Shown: positions 57,499 to 64,000 of the stretch, one piece after another
Layout: every line of letters begins with the position of its first letter
Position numbering within the stretch: position 1 is the stretch's first letter
NCBI GenBank assembly: GCA_023014335.1
Contig: JAECYW010000002.1
Coordinates: 4,092,001-4,156,000, forward strand
Source of the DNA: Galerina marginata
Taxonomy: Eukaryota; Basidiomycota; Agaricomycetes; Agaricales; Galerinaceae
Reading direction: 5' to 3'
Length of the DNA: 64,000 bases
Position numbers and translations under genes: made by a program
The notes under the pieces: generated by a model
Told to the model about the DNA's origin: nothing
The model's database searches: none
Seen by the model: the letters and a program-made list of their open reading frames with translations, nothing else

Positions 57499-59120
57499 AT
57501 GTCTCTATCTCCCCCAATCGAGATTCGAGAAGCTTTGCCGGATTCGCTTCCTCTCTATGCTGAACTTGGCACAATGCCGTCTCCAGAAGAACTTCGATGG
57601 CGCATTTGGGCAACACCGACCACCCCGTATAACTGGCATTTACCCCGAAACACCTGCAAATTGTCACGGTGGAAGTGTTGCTGCAGCGAAGCTATCATCT
57701 TATTTCTTTTCAACACACCCTGAACTTCTGTCCTTCAGGGAGGCAGTACAACTCAACCACTGCGATCCTTCCAAATGCGAGACCCACAAGTTAGCCAAGG
57801 AGTTCGGGCAGCAGCTCATTGACAACACCCAAGAAGCCATTGGGAAGCCTTCAGTCTACAAAGATGGTATGTTTCAGCACTCATCTTTTCCTTCGCCCTC
57901 CTTGTATAACATTCCGTCTTTTCAGTCACCTCCCTACGGCGCCTCACACCGAGGTAACCGAAAAAGGGTGAAATCAAGTACTCTGAAGTTGTTCACGAAA
58001 AGTGGTCGCAAGCTGGAAGACCCTGCCGCTAGCCAGCGCATCCCCATGTCAGGCGTGTTCAAGCTGATGCCACTGTTCATCGTGAAGCTACAGTCAACCC
58101 CTTATTCGGCCATTTCTTCTATCATCCGAGGTCCCTCACAATCAGCTTCGGCCCTTCCTGCTCCCCATGCTCGTCCGGAGCCCCTCCCTCTCAGCCTGCC
58201 TCCCCTCCTGCGGGCAGCAAGCTAAGCGTGACAAGCGCCAGCAAGACCCGCCCCACTGCGAAAGCTCACAAGATCCTTGCTAGGTCGCAAGAATGCTTCT
58301 ATGCTCTTCATTCTCCTGCGTTCTCGCTGGCCGACCTCACAAACTTGTCTCGAGGCTTTTAACTAATTTCAGATGTCTTTCGGCACTGTCAAACGCGATA
58401 TACCCTCATTTAATCAGCGCAAAGTCCTTGTTGGCGAACGTCTTGCCCACCTTCTGACCATCTTTGTCGAGTTTTGCACTGCGCGTCCTGTACTAAAAGA
58501 ACCGGAACTCTGTAATATAGGCGGGCTTAATTTTGCCTTGATTTTATGCTCTTTATCTTACCCGCCATCCATCCTTTAGATCATATTTTTGACTTACCAA
58601 CTAATGCTATTGCTCAGATCACCATGCTCGTCGCTGCTATTTGCAACGTGATGATCGGTGCTAGCCGCCGTCTTAGGAATCTCATTGTCGGTTTCCTCGC
58701 GATCATTCTGAATTGGTCTTTCATGGTGGACACCCTCAGTTTATTGTTGATGAAGTTCCTGTCACTCTCGCTAAGTTTCTCAAGAAATTTATTCCGGGAT
58801 CCGATAGGCTCATCTATAGCATTCATATTCACGACTCTGTTGAATGAGCTTTTCGTCTTCATTACGACCTTCCACCCCAATCAAGGTACTGAACCCCTCC
58901 GCCAACCCTTACGTTGTCCATGCTGAAATCTATTCCGTTTGCCTCTGCTCCAGTGATACTTAGCCTGCATTGCCAGCACCGCCAAGAACGGTTATCACAT
59001 GGATGTATATGTTGCCTCGTGCACCGGCCAGATCTGCTCCTGCCTTCTGCCTTGATCATCGTCTTGCATGTCTCCGGCGTAGTTGCCCCTCTAAGCAGGA
59101 CTAATTTTATGACAGCTTAA
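57499..59120 (+). pseudogene. Degenerate ORF region, probable multicopy-element remains
   Basis: The frame starting MSLSPPIEIREALPDSLP shifts after about 57620 to one reading ITGIYPETPANCHGGSV and then CETHKLAKEFGQQLID. Near 58.70-58.86 kb another frame reads FHGGHPQFIVDEVPVTLAKF and LKKFIPGSDRLIYSIHIHDS before a stop. Intact-looking stretches separated by frame jumps suggest a decayed gene. I do not recognise the family. Confidence 0.35.
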
Positions 59121-59433
59121 ATAATAAAGTTCTTTTCATTTTCTTCTTTCCCTCTCTTACTCTTTTTATTGGGTTTATTGTGTATCAATTCACGTTTCAT
59201 TTATACTTAACACCAATCAAACTCGACGTTCTTTTCCTGGATCCGCCAGACTGCTCCTTTCATCGCGTCCTCTAGTAGTATGCCGTTGACCTTCTTGGAC
59301 TTGGCCTCAAGAAAGATTTCCACAAGAAAGATAGGAAGAAGCTGATGATACCAAGTGCTCCATGCAATTTTTATGATGTCTTCTGACAGAAATGGATTGG
59401 GTAAGTTGGTCTATTCTTGTGCAAGCACAAAAA

Positions 59434-60933
59434 TCAGTAACTTGCAGGAAACCGGGAGCCTCCTATGTGTAGGTCCCCAAACTCCTCTGGCAGCGCGAGG
59501 TATAGCATAGCATCATCACAGATCCCAGGTTCCAAACAGTATTCTGGTATGCCCAAATTACCAATGGGAACTCCACCCTCAATCCTGGATCTGAGGAAGC
59601 ATTTCACAAAACCCAACGTTTCCGGTTCAGTAATGGATGCCAGAGCAATGGCGTTGAGTTTAGGCATTATGACCCCCTGGGAACTTGACTGCGTGTCATG
59701 CAAGAAACAAAGTGTACGTGAGTCAGTTCTCAGTAATTTGATGGACACAAAGGCTTTGATCAATTTTTGTAGATCTGATGTGAAGGATAGTATCCAATCA
59801 GAATGGAATATAAGATCCCCTTTTGTGATTCTGTCAAATTGGATTGTTTTGATTGAGGAAAGAAGGGTAGGGATCATGTTTGCTGGATAATGGGCTCTGT
59901 TGCTCACAAGGTCGAATACAAAACGATGATGGGATGATGGTTTGACAGAAATAACAAGTGTGTCGTCTTCAAAAAACAACCTAAGAGAAGTGGCGGTTGC
60001 CAGATGTAGGCAGCGTCCCAAATGCACTGAAATAATGTCTCGGTACAGGTCCACACTCTTGCTAACTGGTGAATCTTCCAAATAATGCCCAGACAGGTAT
60101 AGTCTACAACAGTTTGCAGGCTTTATTTGTTTCAACATGGATAAGACAGAATCCACACTGCCATATATGCGAAATGCGATTTTTTGGAGCTTCGGAAGGA
60201 TGATATGATCATGTGTTTGTACATGTTCAGTTGAGTTCTCGACTGATACATTCAATATCTCTAGGATTGGCATGAGGGTAAGAATGTGATGCAGTCCAGA
60301 TATACCCTTCAACTCTCGCAACACAAGACAACGAAGGTTGTGCACTGGCAGTGTGGTTATATTTAGAGTTGCACCTCGCAGGTACAATTTGAAGGATTGT
60401 AACACAGGTGCAACTGTCGGGAAGAGGTCAAAATCAGGAGCAAGTGGAGATAGCCATTCATCACAGCGCATTTTGAAAACTTGAAGGTATGGCGCTGGAC
60501 GTTTAAACAGACTGGGCATTGATGGAGAGAATTCCGCCATGTCAATATCCAAGATTCGTATCCTTTCCCAGTGCGCCTGGACGAGGTGTTCCAGCATCTC
60601 CGTAGCAGACCGCAGAAACGCAAGGTTGTCAAAATCACTGTCTGGTCTGGTAACTCGTATCTCCAGGTAGGCAGTACCTGTTCTAAGGATAACCTGCTCG
60701 GTCCACAGGTCTGTACCCCGTAACAAAGAATTGATGTTGAGGGACCGCGCCCACAGAGACGGCGAACCGAGAACTAATTTCCTCCAACTGGAGCAAACTT
60801 GAGAAGTAGTCCTAAGGATGCATAGTGCAGGATGCTTTTCTTCGTCCTTTAACTTCATATCCGCGGTTAATTGGAAGATATACCACAGAACGTCCCATGC
60901 AAGTGGGAGATGAGAGTTGGCACGATGAGACAT
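59434..60933 (-). CDS. F-box protein (499 aa)
   Basis: Intronless frame from ATG at 60933 (MSHRANSHLP). The frame is open upstream only via non-ATG codons. N-terminal F-box-like segment LPLAWDVLWYIFQLTADM, then the agaric hallmark LRTTSQVCSSWRKLVLGSPS followed by LWA. The remaining 430 residues are Leu-rich with weak repeat spacing (LQSFKLYLRGATLN, LRCLVLRELKGISG, LEILNVSVENS, LYLSGHYLED), a likely substrate-binding solenoid. Lineage-expanded F-box proteins of this kind are thought to act as SCF ubiquitin-ligase receptors. Not closely related to the pair at 32-37 kb. Confidence 0.82.
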   Translation of the reverse strand: MSHRANSHLPLAWDVLWYIFQLTADMKLKDEEKHPALCILRTTSQVCSSWRKLVLGSPSLWARSLNINSLLRGTDLWTEQVILRTGTAYLEIRVTRPDSDFDNLAFLRSATEMLEHLVQAHWERIRILDIDMAEFSPSMPSLFKRPAPYLQVFKMRCDEWLSPLAPDFDLFPTVAPVLQSFKLYLRGATLNITTLPVHNLRCLVLRELKGISGLHHILTLMPILEILNVSVENSTEHVQTHDHIILPKLQKIAFRIYGSVDSVLSMLKQIKPANCCRLYLSGHYLEDSPVSKSVDLYRDIISVHLGRCLHLATATSLRLFFEDDTLVISVKPSSHHRFVFDLVSNRAHYPANMIPTLLSSIKTIQFDRITKGDLIFHSDWILSFTSDLQKLIKAFVSIKLLRTDSRTLCFLHDTQSSSQGVIMPKLNAIALASITEPETLGFVKCFLRSRIEGGVPIGNLGIPEYCLEPGICDDAMLYLALPEEFGDLHIGGSRFPASY

Positions 60934-62028
60934 GGAGGTAAAGTGAATGCAAGAATGGGCTTCGCCTGATTTCTGTGTTTCAAAAACAAAAATAACAGAG
61001 AGAGTATGTTGATCGGGACGACCAGTGGACAAATGAGTTCGTCAGATTTCGAGCACCAGCCACCCACAACGTGCAGTGAGTGACTGTAAAACCGAGGAAG
61101 TTAGTAATGAGAAAAAAGGAATGATGAATTCGTGGAGAAAAGATAGCGAATGAACTTACGCTGCGAATGTAAGGGCTTCGATGGAGACCAATAATAATGC
61201 CAGGCCAAACTAATAGGGCGGTTCAATTTGTTTGGCAACTAGCGTGTTCGCACGGTCCTCATATATATAAAGGACTTGTGAAAGTTGATTCTCTCGAAAA
61301 AAGAGACCACATACTTTTTGGATCTGATAACCACTATCTAAGTACTGTAATGCATATGACTTTGAAAGAAAATTTACAGTTCACCTATGTTTTGATAGCT
61401 ACAGTAAAAGCGAGTCGCTTGAAAGTTGAAGCTTGAAGATCAATTGTGACAAAATTGTCACATTATTTCATTAGAAAATCCCCACAGCCTACAGGCGTCC
61501 GTATTGAGAAAATACCATCAATGATCGATCTCCCGCCAAAAAACGGTCGACTTCCAACGTTAACGTACGTGACAATTCCAACCCTCGCACCGTCTTCAAA
61601 AAATCCTCTCCCCGAAAAGAAACCGCACTGCTCGATAGGACTCTCACTGTCTATTGGTTTTTGTCGAAGATCCCCAGGAAAATCATGCAGACCTGTCCCG
61701 GGGAAACATTTTGTCCTATAGTCAACGTATAGTATAGATAGATTTGCACCAGCGCGCGTTGATCATCGCAGCTCGCACCGCTCAGCGTCAACCTATTATT
61801 CCGCAACACGCTTGTAGCACACATCTTGACTGTTGGACGTAAAAAAATGACCACGATATAAATCCGGCTAACGTCTCCCTTAAGTTACGAAATTATGAAA
61901 TTATGAACCCGCTTTTACTTTATTTTCAATCTCCCAGACTGGCGACATCAGGAAACGTCCAACTCGTCTTGCGTCTTTGGCATCCTCTTTGTCTTTGTCC
62001 TGTCATCTTTACTTGCTTTGTAGGCGCA
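60934..62028. other. Intergenic, no supported gene
   Basis: Upstream part of the F-box gene and about 900 nt without recognisable features. Confidence 0.4.
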
Positions 62029-62585
62029 TGGCATATTACCGCGAAGTACTGTCAAACAACGTGATTGATTTCTTGAGATTGAAAGGCGAAAGGGAAGAAA
62101 CTATCTCCCTCAAGCGTCGTACGAAAAGGCATGGTGCTCCCGATGAGCAAAACGAGCTCCGTCAAATCATTGCCGCTTTGAGAGACGAGGAGGGCCATTT
62201 TTATCGGGCAGGGAGGACTGAAGGCGTCGCCGTAAGTGAAGACTTCGGCAAAGGCTTGGAAGTCTTGGAAGACGGGAAAATAAAAGATTTCATTGCAAAA
62301 AGTACCATCACGCCGACGATCACGAAAATGCACAGAAGCGGGTCCCATGAGGCACCTTCTACAACCGAACTTCCCCTCGGAACTGAGGAAATCGATGAAG
62401 GGATAGAACAGGAAAGGGAGATTGAACGAATGAATCAGTCCGATGAACTTCAAGATGATGATAGAACCTTACCTCATCATGCAATGGTCACAATTAACGA
62501 TGAAATCTACATGAACGAATCAAATGGTCAGTCAACTCAAAGGTTTCAAAAGCTGAACACTTACTCTCGGGCGTTCTGGGGTTAA
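62029..62585 (+). CDS. Hypothetical acidic, hydrophilic protein (185 aa), doubtful
   Basis: An open frame starting MAYYREVLSNNVIDFLRL, with KGEREETISLKRRTKRHG and a very acidic second half (LGTEEIDEGIEQEREIERMN). No domain is recognised. Its 3' end overlaps the last exons of the - strand gene at 62477-63882, so one of the two models may be wrong or the genes overlap tail to tail. Length and composition make chance less likely, but there is no homology support. Confidence 0.35.
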
Positions 62586-63882
62586 GATTTCGTCGTGCTC
62601 TTCGTCTTCAACCATCTCCAGGCGTCGCTTTTCTGTAGGCTTTCCAAAAAATGCTTCATGGGGTGACGGTGGTTCCCAGTCATCGCTGTCCTCATCTGGT
62701 ATGTTCTCACGAAAGCGAGTGGAATCCGAAATAGAGCCGTGTACACTTCGGAGAGGAGAGGAGGAAGGCGAATGGTGAGTTTGGAGGTCGAAGAAACAGC
62801 CAGATGGCGGAACAGGCGGGATTATGTTCTCCTTCGGGGGTTGCTTGTTATTCTCTGTAAAACAGGAAGTGAGAAAGTATAAGTATTATAGTCAGATGTG
62901 CAATCTAACCTTTATTCTTCAAGCGAGTAGCAGCCCCCTTCTTGAGTTTGGCTGTCCGGAGTGTATCTGTATCAATAGGTGTACCCAGGTGATACTCATG
63001 GCCGAAGTTGTTGAAGATCTCGTTAATCGAACGAGTTGAAGACAGTGATTACATAACAGCGGCGTCATATGGAGATCGGGTATTAATCCAGCCGCACGAC
63101 CCAAAACCCGAGATGTCCCAAGAGCATAACCACTCCACAGAAGGTTGATCAGGTTCAGGATTAAGAATGTTCAAAAAGGTACCAACACGGGGGCACCGTC
63201 GAGAGAAATCGCAAACTATCGAAGACTGTATAGCACTTAACCAAGCCTGCGGAAATTTTTCCTTAGCGAGAACAGCGAACCAATCTCCGCAATCATCCGT
63301 TTTATTCATGGTCTCAATGTCAGAGATCCGGCTCGAAATCAGCGCCATCCACATAAGAAACCAGTCTCGAGAGGCGGCAATACGAAGGCGAGCAGAACGA
63401 TGGGAAGGATATGACTTGTTGAAGCCGAGAAGGGATGGAGGGATTGGCTTGAGAGCTGCGCGAACTCGAGTACCATAAGCCTTCGCCAGGAGATGAGCGG
63501 TACGAATGAGAGAGTTTTCCACCTGCAGCCACTGTTTGACCTGTTCAGGTGCAAGGGCAAATTGTTCATGATCGTCTTCTCGAGGTTTGATGTGAGAGAC
63601 AACATCCCGGAGGCAACTAAAAACAAGGCCATCGAAAGAAGGTCGTAAGGTGACATGAGATAGAAAATGGTATGGCTTCGTCCACCATCGGGGAGATAAG
63701 AATGTCTCGAATTTGGCCCCGCGAGCAGGAAAGAGGTAGGAACGACTAGGTTGAGGTACATCAACCTGTCGAGAACAGTTCGGCGAGTAAAAGATGTCCC
63801 CTGCTGGACTGAGGAAAGCATGACCTGAGGAATGGTCAAGTTTGTTTGGTGTGTAAACCTTGCCTGTATAGGCGAATGACAT
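62477..63882 (-). CDS. Uncharacterised agaric protein family member
   Basis: Start ATG at 63882 (MSFAYTGKVYTPNKLDHSSG). The first long exon holds HAFLSPAGDIFYSPNCSR, LETFL-type FETFLSPRWWTKP and RDWFLMWMALISSRISDIET. An intron (donor GTTATG near 63061, 46 nt) joins SPYDAA to IFNNFGHEYHLGTPIDTDTL, and another leads to NNKQPPKENIIPPVPPSGCF. The C-terminal part is acidic and Ser/Pro rich (NIPDEDSDDWEPPSPHEAFF), then TEKRRLEMVEDEEHDEILTP, and ends SSLIVTIA after a last intron (GTAAGT near 62568). Proteins with this PNK...GDIFYSPN opening are widespread in agarics, but I know of no function. The last exon overlaps the doubtful + strand frame. Confidence 0.6.
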
Positions 63883-64000
63883 TCTGCGGAAGCCAGTTAA
63901 ATACGTCGGGGGACATGGCAATATTGATGAAACAGCTCACATTAGTTGTTTGCTGCAAGCGAGAGGCGGTGGTCATAAAAAATATCACAAAAGCCTAAAA

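Noticed and set aside
1..64000. CRISPR arrays, phage or bacterial operons
   Set aside because: Introns, promoter types and gene families are fungal; the only short tandem array (45039-45147) has no spacers.

Overview
The window looks like a nuclear contig of a mushroom-forming basidiomycete (Agaricomycetes). Protein genes are split by many 45-65 nt GT-AG introns. Families such as F-box/LRR proteins, a GPALPP1/DUF3752 protein, an ArAE-type membrane protein, a cupredoxin/Ser-rich/TM protein and relics of Plavaka-like and TET/JBP-like elements are typical of agarics. No rRNA, tRNA, CRISPR or phage feature was found. I read the sequence by eye; spliced models were checked for frame closure where exon coordinates are given.

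Region 1 (about 0.8-21.2 kb) is the unusual part: a cluster of eight small, intron-free, glycine-dominated collagen-like genes. Two are long Gly-X-Pro/Trp-rich proteins (955-1737 and 2981-3472, + strand). Four share a Cys-containing core, CGGRG(G)n ... NGANGAPCG ... GNPG (5039-5311 on +; 16872-17201, 19083-19415 and 20915-21154 on -). Two are almost pure poly-Gly (6036-6263 and 8896-9231, -). None has an obvious signal peptide. Most have a TATA box 60-80 nt upstream and an intron placed just after the stop codon. One ends in CVIC, a CaaX-like box. The cluster grew by at least two segmental duplications (about 5.8-7.0 with 8.7-10.5 kb; about 16.0-18.3 with 18.7-20.5 kb). It encloses a tandem pair of membrane-anchored beta-lactamase-like serine hydrolases (11.6-15.9 kb) and a Plavaka-like transposase relic.

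Region 2 (22-44 kb) is mostly ordinary genes: GPALPP1-like (22.3 kb), a large ArAE/FUSC-type transporter (23.7-28.5 kb, -), an uncharacterised multi-TM protein (30.2-31.3 kb, -), two related F-box/LRR-like genes on - flanking a secreted basic protein (31.9-37.2 kb), a coiled-coil protein resembling kinetochore Sos7 (37.8-38.7 kb), an L-ornithine N5-monooxygenase of siderophore synthesis (40.2-42.1 kb) and a cupredoxin/Ser-rich/TM protein (42.7-43.9 kb, -).

Region 3 (44-59 kb) is repeat-rich: an AT-rich island, a 22-bp tandem repeat, two decayed copies of a multicopy agaric gene, a frameshifted TET/JBP-like dioxygenase relic and a zinc-finger fragment, plus one largely intact gene with a CRN-effector-like kinase domain (55.1-57.1 kb, -). 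Region 4 (59-64 kb) has an intronless F-box protein and an uncharacterised agaric family gene, both on -.

The genes do not form one metabolic pathway. The coherent story is the local birth and expansion of a glycine-rich collagen-like family of unknown function.
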